A stretch of DNA of 64,000 nucleotides from Bretschneidera sinensis (lineage: Eukaryota; Streptophyta; Magnoliopsida; Brassicales; Akaniaceae): NCBI GenBank assembly GCA_023935145.1, contig CM043704.1, positions 95,381,873 to 95,445,872 of the forward strand, read 5' to 3'. Below are positions 34,431 to 47,000 of this stretch, one piece after another. The position numbers were made by a program, and so were the translations under genes. Position 1 is the stretch's first letter, and the number at the start of each line of letters is the position of its first letter. The notes beneath the pieces are model-generated. The model did not search any database. It worked only from the letters and a program-made list of their open reading frames with translations, and was not told the origin of the DNA.

Positions 34431-37400
34431 ATGTCAGACTCTTCCGATAATTCACCACCCGCATCACCACCTCCGTCATCATCGGAGTCGCCTCCATCGC
34501 CACCTTCTGACGAAAATTCATCGTCTTCGTCACCACCACCTCAGTCGTCAGACAAGTCTCCGCCGCCACCTGACCAGTCGGATAAGTCTCCTCCGCCACC
34601 TGACCAGTCGGACAAGTCTCCGTCGCCACCTGACCAGTCGGAAGAGTCTCCACCTCCACCTGACCAGTCAGACAAATCGCCCCCATCAGCACCTAAGTCA
34701 TCACCGCCACCTCCTACTAAGCACTCGAGTTCTAATTCGCCACCTTCACCTTCACCACCGACCAAGAATTCCGGTTGGCATTCTCCACCGCGACCATTAG
34801 GGCCTTCTAATGGGTCGTCGCGGCCGGGTTCAGATAAAAATAATGGTAGTGGTGACTCATCATCAAGCAACCTGCCAGTCATTATAGGAGTCGTAGCCGG
34901 GGCAGGATTTTTGATTGTAGTCATGGCATTGCTCTGTGTGGTATGCTGTAAGAAGAAGAAAAAGAAGTCAAATTTTGATGATCAGATGCAGTACTACAGT
35001 AACTCTCCTTTTGCAGGTGCCAAAGGTATAATCTCGTAATTCCTTTTAAGATAATCTAAAGAGTATGTTTGGATCTTGAGAATTTTGAAGAAAATGATTT
35101 TTTTTTTTTTTTTGGACGCAGAAAGAAAAGTTCCTCTAAATGAAAAAGAAAAATTGAGTTTCAAATGAAAATTTTCTCTTTTTTGTCATTTTCTTCGCCA
35201 TTTTTCTTTCCCTCGTATTTTTCTTAATCCAATCATACCCCAAAAAAAACAGTCTCATTTGATAAATCACATCAATTGTTTTCTTGATCAAAAGCTGGAA
35301 AAAAACCTGTAAAAGTTTGCTAAATAAATAGAATTGTCTTAAATATTGTCACTATATGAACATGAAAACCTTAATAGTTAGAATACCATGACTGTTTTTT
35401 TTTTTTTAGATTGAACTACACAAGATAATCCTTTCTCATGTGATCTTGTCTGTTTAGCCCCTATTTTTCATTGATTTTACAGCTAAGAGGAGCTCTTATG
35501 ATCCAAAAAAATCTGGCTTTACTGCTTGATTTGCACCGGTGAAAACTTAATTAATAATTTTTGAAAATTTCATTAGCATCGACAATTTTGTATGTTAGAT
35601 ATTATTGATGAAGTTCTCAAAAATTACCAATTAAATTTTTAATTGATGGGAATACCCGGTGCAGTCAAGAATTCATCTTTATGATCACGTTTGGAGACAG
35701 CCAAAACCAATATCCTTACAGCTTTTTTTTATTTAGTGAAAAAATTAAATATATGCTTATTTGAAAAATTAAGTAATCCAAAGAAATGTCAAAACAGAAA
35801 TATGTGAATGAAATATGAGAATGATTGAATATTGAATTACTAGATAAAGAAACTGCAGTCTGTCACTTGACAGATTAATCTTTTGTATTAAATCCTCTAA
35901 ATTAACCTTCAAGGACCAGGACCTCTTGCCCGATTTGATTCTCCTTTTTCCACCAATTTATTAAAAAAAATAATCTTCAAGAATGATCAAACGAGGGAGA
36001 AATCATGAAATCAATGTTACATGTGCAGCTGGTGTTGAATACTACAAGCCTTCACCTCACGAACAGTTCCATAAAAATGATCAAGGTGGTAATTTGCCTC
36101 CACCACCTGGTGCAATGAGTGCAGCAGGCCATGGAAACTGGGGACAACCACCACCACCACCACCACCTATAAATGGTAACAGCAGTGAGATGAGCTCCGA
36201 TTTCTCCGGTCCACACGGTCCCTCTCTTCCACCTCCGCACCCAGCTGTAGCTCTCGGGTTCAACAAGAGCACCTTTACCTATGATGAGCTAGCAGCTGCA
36301 ACACAAGGATTTTCCCAGGCAAACCTATTAGGCCAAGGTGGATTCGGGTACGTGCACAAAGGGGTGTTGCCTAATGGCAAAGAAATTGCTGTCAAGAGCC
36401 TTAAATCAGGTAGCGGGCAAGGAGAACGCGAATTCCAGGCCGAGGTTGAGATCATTAGCCGTGTTCATCATCGCTACCTTGTGTCTCTTGTGGGATATTG
36501 CATTGCAGGAGGTCAAAGGATGTTGGTTTATGAATTTCTTCCCAATAACACCCTTGAATTCCACCTTCATGGTATGCTTAATTAAAACTGTCACAGGCGG
36601 AGCCATGCTTTCAAATAAGGGTCTATGACCCAGGGGTTTTTTTTTTTTTAAAAAAAATTTACATCCCTGGTTCCGCCTCTGAACACTGCCCCACATTAGT
36701 CCATTTTGGTATTCAATTTTAATTTCATAGACTTTTTATTGATATAACTGGTGAAATATTTGCAGGAAAAGGTCGACCTGTAATGGATTGGCCTACCAGG
36801 CTCAAAATTGCTTTGGGAATGGCTAAAGGGCTTGCTTACTTGCATGAAGATTGTAAGTGAATGGATTTGTATAATCACTCTCTCCATTCCCCCTTCCTAA
36901 TGTAATCTGTTTGATGAATTCAGGTCATCCTCGCATTATCCACAGAGACATTAAAACTGCAAACATTCTGCTTGATTTCAGTTTTGAAGCTAAGGTATGT
37001 CAAAATGCGCACGTTTTCGTGTAGTGTTCGCCTTGAAATGTAGATTATTTGCTTGGATTGCTTACATTTGTTTCGGCTTACTAACCTGTAGGTGGCAGAT
37101 TTTGGGTTGGCTAAGCTAAATCAAGACAACTTAACTCATGTGTCAACTCGCGTCATGGGAACATTTGGGTAATTAAGAAAACACCCAACCTCATGTTATA
37201 TATGCAAGATTTCCATTAATTTGAATGTGCTTTGTTAGATATATATTTTTTAAATGGTACTTTTCGTTTGTTCTCCATTTTTAATCCTTTAGAAGGTTTA
37301 GTTACTTCCCCTGATACCCACAATTCACACTGGATTGAAATCTTGATGGAAAATTTTGTTCAATCTACAAATGCAGGTACTTGGCTCCCGAGTATGCATC

Positions 37401-38597
37401 AAGTGGCAAACTCACTGAAAAATCTGATGTTTTCTCCTTTGGTGTTATGCTCTTGGAGCTAATAACTGGACGGCGCCCTGTGGATCTCACTGGGGATTTG
37501 GAAGATAGCTTAGTGGACTGGGTGCGCGCTCTCTCTCTCTCTCTCTCGTTCAATCTTTCAGCTGATTTTCATATACTTCCTCACATACAAATTTTGAGAT
37601 TGGAAGTTACTGATGTTTCTCTCTTTTCTTTATTATTTTTTTTGGCAAGTGAAAATTCTGATTGTTTGGTTTGTGAATTATCAGGCTAGACCTCTATGCT
37701 TGAAAGCAATGGAAGATGGAGACTTTGATGAATTGGTGGATCCGCGTCTGGAGAAAAATTATGTCCCCTATGAGATGGCACGCATGGTGGCATCTGCTGC
37801 TGCATCAATCAGGCATTCTGCTAGGAGACGGCCGAAGATGAGCCAGGTAGGATTCCTTGTCATTTCTGTTTTTGTTTAAACAACTTCCAATAGTAAAAAT
37901 TATTGAGTGTTCCCTAACGCAAGACATTGAATTCTATACATTAATATCATGGTTGGATCAATTTTCTGATGTATGTCAATAGTTTCCTATAGGATTAAGA
38001 AAAAATACGGATTAGTTTACTAGTAGGGGGAAAAGTTGCTATTGAGAGTAAATGGTAGTATTATTGAGTACATATAATGCTAAAGACAGTGGTAACTACA
38101 AATGAAAGTTACTGATATGCATTAAGGAGAGTTAAATATTAGTATCATTTTGCGGTTGAAAAAGTTACGTACTTTTTTTGAGCTGACGTTTGCTGAATCT
38201 TACACGTGACTAAAGCTTTTCACTTCTGTTTTGTGAAATTATTTTCTGCTTTTTAATGAACTGCTTACAGCAATTTATTATTTAGCTGAATTAATGGCAA
38301 TCTTACAAATAAGTGCAAAAACAGATTGTAAGAGCCCTGGAAGGAGATGTCTCATTGGATGATCTAAACGAAGCAATGAAACCAGGCCAAATGTCGCGAT
38401 TTGTTTCGAGTGCAGGCGATTCTGACTACGATGCTAGCTCATACGGCGCCGACATGAAGAAGTTTAGGAAGGTTGCATTAGACAGCCGTGAATTCCCAAG
38501 CAGTGAATTTGGGGATACCAGTGAGTATGGGCTAAATCCTTCGAACTCGAGCAGCGAAGTAATGAGCGGGAAAGTGATCCGGCGACAAAGTCCTTGA
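34431..38597 (+). CDS. PERK: Proline-rich extensin-like receptor kinase (PERK)
   Basis: This is a plasma-membrane Ser/Thr receptor kinase whose Pro-rich ectodomain is thought to contact the cell wall. Eight exons (34431-35025, 36029-36571, 36766-36852, 36924-36994, 37092-37168, 37377-37521, 37685-37846, 38325-38597) join in frame to 650 aa, typical of PERKs. Residues 1-145 are Ser/Pro-rich with [10 protein letters not shown] repeats and, as usual for PERKs, no obvious signal peptide. A transmembrane segment is at about 147-172 ([19 protein letters not shown]), followed by KKKKKK. The kinase begins near 280: [11 protein letters not shown], Lys in IAVKSLK (about 320), HRDIK (Asp417), DFG (Asp435) and APEY are all present, so it should be active. 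The exon 1 donor is ambiguous (35016 or 35025, both phase 1). It is probably a PERK4/5/7-type member. Confidence 0.95.
34530..34676 (+). repeat. 30-bp coding minisatellite in PERK exon 1
   Basis: Four 30-bp units beginning at 34557, 34587, 34617 and 34647 encode [14 protein letters not shown] decapeptides, preceded by a degenerate 27-bp unit at about 34530. Units differ mainly at third positions. All keep frame. Confidence 0.85.
35054..35242. mobile_element. MITE-like element in PERK intron 1
   Basis: The segment starts GTATGTTTGGATC and ends near AATCCAATCATAC, which is its inverted complement in 11 of 13 positions. The interior is AT-rich and non-coding, and the length is about 190 bp. No clear target duplication was identified, so the class (hAT or similar) is a guess. 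Confidence 0.4.
36590..36685. mobile_element. Short inverted-repeat insertion in PERK intron 2
   Basis: GGCGGAGCCATG near 36595 faces GGTTCCGCCTCTG near 36668, flanking a run of T and then A. The phrase GGCGGAGCCA...GGTTCCGCC is a frequent plant dispersed repeat end. It occupies most of a 194-bp intron. Confidence 0.4.
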
Positions 38598-40119
38598 ACA
38601 GACTCAAGCTTCTAATATATATATATATGAAAAATGATGAGTGAAAGTTGAAACCGATAGCTATTTTTTGGTGTTCAGATGGGTTTTTGAGAGCACAGTT
38701 ACCATTTTCTTTTCTGCTTTCGAGAACCATGAAAGATCGTTGATGGAGTTTTGTAATATTGGGATTTGGTTTTTAATTTTTTTTCACGTGTGTTCGTACT
38801 TATCCTAATATATATAGTATGTTGTATATTATTGTAAGTTTGAGCAATTTTTTCTATTTGTTAATTAGCTACATAGGGGTATATTGTTAATTTGGAGTTG
38901 TTGCAAGAAAGCTTTTAAGAGAAAAATTAATTAGAGCTTTATTCCTTTAACCATGTTTGTTAATTTTTTATTACTTGTGAAATTGGGAGTCAAAAATTTG
39001 GAATTAGAGATTTATTCCATTAACTCAATTGTATATGGAGAAATCTTTATTTTATTTTTTTTTTTAATGTTTGTAAGGTGATCATCTGATCCCTTAGGTT
39101 GTTCTAATTGATGGAGAATAAATATGGGAAAGGAAAATGATGGAAAAAAAAAGATTGACGTTTTCATTATAGTAAAAATAATGAAAAAAGTGAGGAAAAA
39201 AAAACAAATGACTAAAAAAAATAGTTTATTTTAACTTTCACTTCTCAATGATTTTAATTTAAGAAATTGTGATTTGTTTATATGTGAAAAAAAACAACAA
39301 TCAACCCACGTATTGTCTCTCTCTTTTTCTTTTTTTTTTTTCTGTTCTCTTATTTTTTCTTTATCAAACGATTAGAAAAGTATTATCCATTCCTCTCGTT
39401 CTTCCTTCCTCTTGTTTTTACTCTTGGGTAGATTATAATTACATCCCTCAATTTTTACTATGAATACAACTACATTATAAATTTTTAAAAAACAACAATC
39501 ACATCAATTTGTTTAAAAACATTAGTTGAAATAATAAGAATTGTTTTTCTTTCAACACCTTGAAACCTCATATATGAGTTACTTCTTCAATTAAGTCAGA
39601 AACATATGTAATGTCACGTTATCATTTAACTTGATTTTGTTAAAATTCATGTTTAAGTTTGACTTGAAATGTGTAAATATGATCTCGAGTTAAGCTCGAA
39701 CCGAGGTCGAGCTTTAAAACTTTTGCTCAAGCTTGACTCACGAGCGAGTCTAAACTCCATTTCAAATTTAATAGTTCTCAAGTTAATTAATGTTTTAATT
39801 AAAATTGTTTCATAATTAATTTACTAAATAGTACATTAGTAAACATTGGATATATGTATCTATCTAAACAATCAATATTTTTAATAATATTTAATTTATA
39901 AATAAATATTTTTAATCATATTGAAAATCTCTTTATATTATCTATAATACTTGGTAAAAAAATCACTACTAAATCAATGTTGCCTTGGTGTCTTTAACCT
40001 TTCAAGATCGCCACAACATATTCATCTATAAATATATATTCCTAACCTGAAAATTTGAAGTGAAAAATTGAAAGAAAAATTACATAAACATTAATATAAC
40101 TATGTTAATATAGTGATTC

Positions 40120-40340
40120 AAATCGAGTCAACTTAAGCCGATGTGAGCATTGCATGCTGGGTTTGAAAATTAGCAAATTTAAAAAGTTTGAGGTTTATCG
40201 AGTTGAGTCGCGTCATATTTAAGCTCAAGTCAAGAATTTTACAAGCCAAAGTTATGTTTGAGATTGACTTATGAAACTTATAAGCGACCTTGAGCAAGCC
40301 AAAAGTCAAGTTGAGCTCGAGTTGATTTACAGTCTTACGT
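40120..40340. repeat. Dispersed AGCTCGA-rich repeat, further copies
   Basis: TCGAGTTGAGTCGCGTC, TTAAGCTCAAGTC and GTTGAGCTCGAGTTG occur over 220 bp, and a related piece (AGTTAAGCTCGAACCGAGG) is at about 39690. They are similar in wording to 32680-32970. They are divergent and need alignment to confirm common origin. Confidence 0.35.
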
Positions 40341-40754
40341 TTTAATATCATTTAAAAATTCAACTATAAGATTTTATTTTAATATATTAATGAGGTGGAG
40401 ATCAACCTCGAGTCTTTTATATGAAAGATTTAGAAGTAAATGTTAGATCAAAAAATCTAGATTTTTTTTGTTAAGAATTATAAGTTTTTTAAAATGTACA
40501 TTTTTTTAAAATAAAAAATTCTTATCTAATATTAAATAATAAAAAATACATGATACAAAAACATATTAAACCATTCAATATGATGAGAAGAGATAGAAAT
40601 GGAGAGATATTATTTTAATCCGATTATTAAAAATGCCTTTTCTAGGTCAATTTAATTTCCGAGACAAATACTCAAGAGGAAACTTAGTGGTATTTCAGTC
40701 ATCACATTCTCAGAAGAGGGCTAATCATTTTCATCTTTCTCACACCGTAGATAG

Positions 40755-40762
40755 TGACGTGG
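40755..40762 (+). promoter_or_regulatory. UPRE-like element TGACGTGG upstream of gamma-COP
   Basis: TGACGTGG is the core bound by unfolded-protein-response bZIP factors (XBP1 in animals; bZIP60/bZIP28 in plants). It lies about 205 bp upstream of the TATA box of the coatomer gamma gene. A TCATCG hexamer, described as UPRE-III, follows at about 40785-40790. The sites are seen in the sequence; a role in UPR control is inferred. Confidence 0.35.
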
Positions 40763-40958
40763 CGCTCTACCATTAGTTGAGCGTCATCGGCTACTAAATA
40801 CTAGATATCCTACAAATGCACTAGATCTCCAGCTCGTCTCCTAATTCACCTTCTAAGCCCTCTTCAAACTATGTGCGTTTAAAAGCACACGAGAGAGAGA
40901 AGAGAAGGGAAGAAAAGAGAAAGAACAGATCCTCCTCTTTGAAATTTCACTGGTGCGT

Positions 40959-40967
40959 CTATAAATA
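40959..40967 (+). promoter_or_regulatory. TATA box of the coatomer gamma gene
   Basis: CTATAAATA lies about 75-80 bp before the start codon, predicting transcription from about 40990 and a short 5' UTR of about 50 nt. The tiny ATG-TGC-GTT-TAA reading frame at 40871 would then lie upstream of the transcript start. Confidence 0.6.
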
Positions 40968-41041
40968 CACACATATACATATATATTCAGAGAGTGTAGA
41001 GCTCTCAACAGATCCCCAAGATTACTTCGTCTCATTTAGCG

Positions 41042-44000
41042 ATGGCACAGCCTCTCGTGAAGAAAGACGACGATCGTGACGATGAAGGTATTTATCCAAT
41101 TCTTCCAATTCATGTTTTCTTTGCAGTTTCTTTTGTTTAGTTTCATTGTTAGTTCGGTTTTCTGCCACTTAATTAATTTTCAATATCCAAACCCGGGGTT
41201 ATTAGTGATAGATCAGTCATTAACTTCTAGATCTGTTTTGTCTCAGTCATTTTGATAGATTCATCTATGTATAATGCGATGCGTAAATCCATTTTTAAGA
41301 GATTTTGCTTTACCTTTAGTTGATTTGGTTTAATTTTGGTTGATCTGATCTCAGTTGTTGTTATATTGAACTTTTTTTTTGATAAGGTTGTTATATTGAA
41401 CTTTTCGATTTAGTTTATGCTTTTTAGAGGCCTAAATCGCAATGTAGATTGTTAATGAATCATAAACTTGGTTAGTTTTATTTGATCTGATGTGGATTGT
41501 TTGGTAAGGTGGATCTTATCGCCTCTTAATTAATGAAGTGCTGGATTTTTTGTTGTGTCATTTATCAATTGTGTTAAGTTCTTGAACATTTTTAGTTTTA
41601 AATTCTGTAATGTTTATTTTTAAACAGCGGAGTTCTCTCCATTTCTGGGGATTGAGAAGGGTGCAGTTCTTCAAGAAGCTAGGGTTTTCAATGATCCTCA
41701 ACTTGATGCAAGAAGATGCTCTCAGGTTATTGCTTTGTGCATCTTGTTTCTCTCTTTACATCTTGTTTTTCTTCATTTTCATGAGAACTTTTTGCTCACC
41801 GGAATTGTGTTTTAACTTTCGCAGGTCATCACAAAGCTTCTCTATCTACTGAACCAAGGAGAAACTTTCACTAAGGTCAATCTTTTGCTACAGTATCTCA
41901 ATTCTTAATTATGTCATAAAAAGATAAGAGTATAAGATCAATGCCTTTTCAATTCTTAATCCGTGTCATGCCATGAATAGATCAAAGTGTAAACGTCCTG
42001 ATTTGTTGAAAATGATCCTTCTTTGAATGGTTTATTTTTTCATTTGATCCATAGGTCGAAGCGACAGAAGTGTTCTTTTCTGTAACAAAGCTATTTCAAT
42101 CGAGAGATATAGGTTTGAGGAGAATGGTCTATTTGATGATAAAGGAGTTATCTCCATCCTCAGATGAGGTTATTTGACCTATTTGATATTGTTCTTTTTG
42201 GTTTGTTCTATGTATGCACTTTTTTCTTTGGTTCAAAAATGAATGCTGATTGAGTTATATTGTTTTTCATGAAAGGTTATTATTGTGACAAGCTCCCTTA
42301 TGAAGGACATGAATAGCAAGACCGATATGTATCGGGCAAACGCCATCCGTGTGCTTTGTGGTATAACAGATGGCACTCTTCTCACCCAGATTGAGCGGTA
42401 CTTGAAACAAGCCATTGTTGACAAAAACCCAGTGGTTGCTAGTGCAGCTTTAGTCAGTGGGATCCACTTGCTCCAGGTGCTGCAGGATTGCTTATAGTTC
42501 TATTTTTTAAAATATTTATCCATATTTTGCTGATATATTTGTTGATGTGTCTGTCGACAGACAAACCCAGAGATCGTGAAAAGGTGGAGCAATGAGGTTT
42601 CGGAAGCTGTGCAATCAAGGGCAGCCCTTGTACAATTTCATGCTCTTGCTTTGTACTACCAGGTATGCTGGACTCTTGTTTTGATTATTGTTTAGGGTTT
42701 TATTCGAATTCCATGTACAATTTTCTGGTTCTGTGATTTGCTAATATGATTTCCTAAGTAGAAATATGCTCTTGAAGAAAGGTTGTTGAACTGTGATTTT
42801 ATTTTCCCTTTTTGTGTGATGGAAGTGGACTAGAGCATGGGAAACATGCAGACTAGGCTTGGTCTTGGTCACATTTCTGGCCAAAATAGTGGTAATAAGG
42901 GGTGGCATTTCCGCAATTCGTGTTAGTGTGCCATTTCGAAGTTTGGATATAACACTATTTGAGTCTACACAATTAACTAATCACGTTAAAATTCTAAATT
43001 TGACACAGCATGGCACAATCCATTTAACGCGACTAAAATACCAAAAACTAACACGATCCAATTAACCCTTTTTTTATTGTTTTCTAAATTAAAGAAAAAA
43101 ATATTCAAAATTAACATATTTCGGACATAATTGTGTGATTAATCAATTAAACCAGATAGACCTAATTCATAAAGGCAAATACATAAAAAAAATTATTTTG
43201 TGATCAGTCTTGTAAGTATTTTTCATGACTGTTTTTTGGCTCTCTATGGAGGTGGTATTTACGGCTTTCATCGTTGATGTTTACAGATTGTATGCAAAAT
43301 TGAATTAGCATCTTAATGGAAACATGTGATGTTCAAACTTGCAGATACGGCATAATGATCGACTAGCTGTTAGCAAGTTAGTTTCAAGTTTGTCAAAGGG
43401 AGTTATTCGCTCTCCTTTGGGTCAGTGCCTCTTGATACGTTATGCCAGTCAGGTACATGCCTTCTTCTACAACATGTCTGCTACTTGGATTAATTCTTTT
43501 GCGGTCATCTTTATGAAGTATATGTCTTTTTAGGTTATTCGTGAGACAACCAGTAACACGCAAACTGGGGACCGCCCTTTATATGACTTTCTCGAAGTTT
43601 GTCTGCGTCATAAGGCAGAGATGGTGATTTTTGAGGCTGCCAGAGCAATCACTGAGCTCAGTGGTGTGACAAGCCGAGAATTGACTCCTGCCATTACTGT
43701 TCTCCAGCTATTTTTGAGTTCCTCCAAGCCAGTGTTGAGATTTGCTGCCGTCCGCACTTTGAACAAGGTTGCCTTATTTTTCTTTCTGCTGCCACAAATT
43801 GCACTTTTGCAATTTATTTATTTATATTCTATTTCTATGGAAGCATATTGCTGGAGGCCTTAAGCTCCCACCATGTGTCCCCCTCCATCTAAGTTAAGTT
43901 TAAATGAGGAAAATTAATGTTTAGTATAGTTGACTAAATATAATTAAAGTTGAGTTTGAAATTAAAAATGGGAAACATTAAAGTTGAGCGTGGTTGACTA

Positions 44001-47000
44001 TAAATAATTAAAAATGAGTGAATTAGAGAATATTTTTTACTCCTATAACCTAAAAAATCAACCAAATTACTTGAAAAAAAAAATTAACAAGAATAATATC
44101 AACAAATAAATGTGGCATACTTTAAAAAAATAGTTAACCAAATTTAATCAGGGTGCATGTTAGGGAATCTGGTGGAATAATCTATTATGGATGCTTAAAG
44201 CGAAGGGCTCTATCCTTTTGCCGTGTGACTTTCTTTCACTCTTTTTTAAGACGTTATGCAAGGTATATGAAGGTACAACTTGTAAAACCTGCAAATGTCT
44301 AAAATAAAATAGATCTTCAACAAATTGAATTTATGAGATCATATATTGAATAAAGTTTCAAATATCGCCATGTGACTGCCATTTATTTATTTTTCTATGA
44401 TGTTCTAGATTTCTGCACTTGGCAATCATTTTATTTCTTATTTGTTCTGTTAAAACATCACAATTTGGGGAATAAATTAAGTATCGTTGTATGGTAATTA
44501 TTTTATTGTATGGATTTGTGATATGCACGGGCTTCATGAATTGTATGGAACCATTTTTATAAAGTTAGACGTTTTAAATTTTTACTCTAAGATAAACATA
44601 AGAGAGATTACGCTGCTGAAATGATACGATAACTTTCAAATTCAAATTGAGGCACGTGAAAACTTAAAAAATCGTAAGTTATTTGGTTATATTTTTTTAC
44701 ATTTTATTCTTTTTAATTTTAATTTTGAATTAGATTATTTTTTAAACAATTTATTAGTTCCAATTGTAATTTTCAATTATGTACTACATTTATACTAATA
44801 AATATCATATTCTTCTTAAATACACTCACTCTTAACTTTTTTCTAGAAGTCAATGAGCTTTCAAAAGAGTTCCCTTGCATAGCAGGGTACATGCTGTTGA
44901 TGGTTAGATTGTATGGTATTTTTACTCTTTTATTTCAGTAAAAGAAACTAGCCTGTTGGAAGGGGAGGATTGTTTTGTTCTATAGTTTGGTGAAATTGGT
45001 GTAAATTTATCATAGAATTTCTTGAAGGTTTCATTGATATGCTTGCTTACTAACTTTAGAAAGGCAGTCAATCCTTTTTTCATTTGGAAACTTCATCTTG
45101 TTCGTAAATGGAGTCAAGAAAATATTTTTAGCCATGTTAATCTTAAGTTTGAATTTTTGCAGGTTGCAATGACCCATCCAATGGCTGTCACCAACTGCAA
45201 CATTGATATGGAGAGTTTAATTTCTGACCAGAATAGAAGCATTGCTACACTTGCGATCACTACACTTCTCAAGACAGGAAATGAGTCAAGTGTGGATCGT
45301 CTGATGAAGCAGATGACAAATTTCATGTCAGATATTGCTGATGAGTTCAAAATTGTTGTAGTGGAAGCCATAAGATCATTATGTTTGAAGTTTCCATTAA
45401 AGTACAGATCTCTGTAAGTGATAAGTTGCAAGCCTTATCATATAGTTATCATCCACAGATTGGATGCAGTTTATTTAATGTTTTTCTGAATATGTTGGGG
45501 ATTATGGCTCAGTTCATTTCAAGTGGCCCAGATAAAAGTTTTTTGTTTCTTGTTATTTCAGGATGAACTTCTTAAGCAACATTCTTAGGGAAGAAGGTGG
45601 ATTCGAGTACAAAAAGGCAATTGTAGATTCAATTGTGATCCTCATCAGAGATATCCCTGAAGCTAAGGAAAGTGGATTGCTTCATCTATGCGAATTCATT
45701 GAAGATTGTGAATTCACTTATCTTTCCACACAGGTCGCACTTTTCTCCATCATTAGTATGGTTCTCTAATCTTGAGTTCCCAGTGTTCTTTTTCTAACTT
45801 CATTTATCTTCTTTATATTACCAGATCCTCCATTTTCTGGGGATTGAAGGCCCAAAAACCTTAGATCCCAGCAAATATATACGGTACATTTATAATCGTG
45901 TACATCTTGAGAATGCAACTGTTCGAGCCAGTGCTGTTAGCACACTAGCGAAGTTTGGGGCTATGGTTGATTCATTGAAGGTATTATCATGTTATTAACC
46001 CTCTCTTCTCAACCAGAAATGTGTCACTTTTTATTTAATAACTGAGACCTCACTGAATGCTCCCTTGCAGCCTCGTATATATGTTCTGCTGAAGCGCTGT
46101 CTCTATGACAGTGATGATGAGGTGAGTTTCTATGTCATAAATTTATTCCAGGAGTTTTGCCCTTTTATGTCGATTGTCTTTAATGTACATGTGCATTTAT
46201 CTTTTTGTTTGCACTTGTATGCATTTCTACATGTGTTTAGGTGGTTTTCTGTGTGTATGGGCCATGTTCTTTTTTTTTGGATTTAGTTCTTCTAGCTTTG
46301 AAAGGTCTAATATTTTCCTCTTTTCTGTAAAGCTATGATTTTTTTGTCCTTTAGGTTGTTTTAAGTGGTATATGCTGCTTTATTTGCAGGTTCGTGACAG
46401 GGCTACACTATATCTGAACACATTTGGTGGTGATGGTTCTGTTGTTGAAACTGATGAAGATGTAAAGGATTTTCTCTTTGGATCACTTGATGTCCCTCTT
46501 GTCAACCTGGAGACCAGTTTGAAAAATTATGTAAGTTTCCCTCCTGTTTCTTTCGTGTTTTTCCTGTTGAGGACATCATCTCATAGGTTTGTGAATATAG
46601 GAGCCTTCTGAGGAACCCTTTGATGTCAATTCTGTGCCCAAGGAGGTCAAGTCTCAGCCGCTTGCTGAGAAGAAAGCCCCTGGTAAAAAGCCAACTGGCC
46701 TTGGTGCTCCTCCAAGTGGCCCTGCACCTGGTGTTGACCTTTTCGAAAGGCTGCTTTCAAGTATTCCTGAATTTGCAAACTTTGGCACGCTTTTCAAGGT
46801 ATTATGACCGAGTTTTCCTCGCAGGCAGTGTATGCATTGTATGATTTAGTTTGATATTTTGGTTATTTGGGTCTTATTATTGTAATTTTTTTTCATTTTC
46901 CAGTCTTCTGCACCCGTGGAGCTGACAGAAGCAGAGACAGAATACGCTGTAAATGTTGTCAAGCACATTTTTGATAGGCATGTCGTGTTTCAGTACAACT

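Larger units (their letters stand above)
38598..41041. other. Intergenic region between PERK and gamma-COP, AT-rich with repeat fragments
   Basis: The first 200-300 bp are PERK 3' UTR. Segments at about 39640-39775 and 40120-40340 contain GAGCTCGA/AAGCTCAAG-type words like the repeat at 32680-32970. The last 300 bp are the promoter of the coatomer gene. No other gene is supported. Confidence 0.5.

Noticed and set aside
34541..34924. 127-codon minus-strand ORF opposite PERK exon 1
   Set aside because: It is the antisense shadow of the Pro/Ser-rich repeat region.
40871..40882. Tiny upstream ORF (ATG TGC GTT TAA) controlling gamma-COP translation
   Set aside because: The TATA box at 40959-40967 puts the likely transcript start downstream of it.
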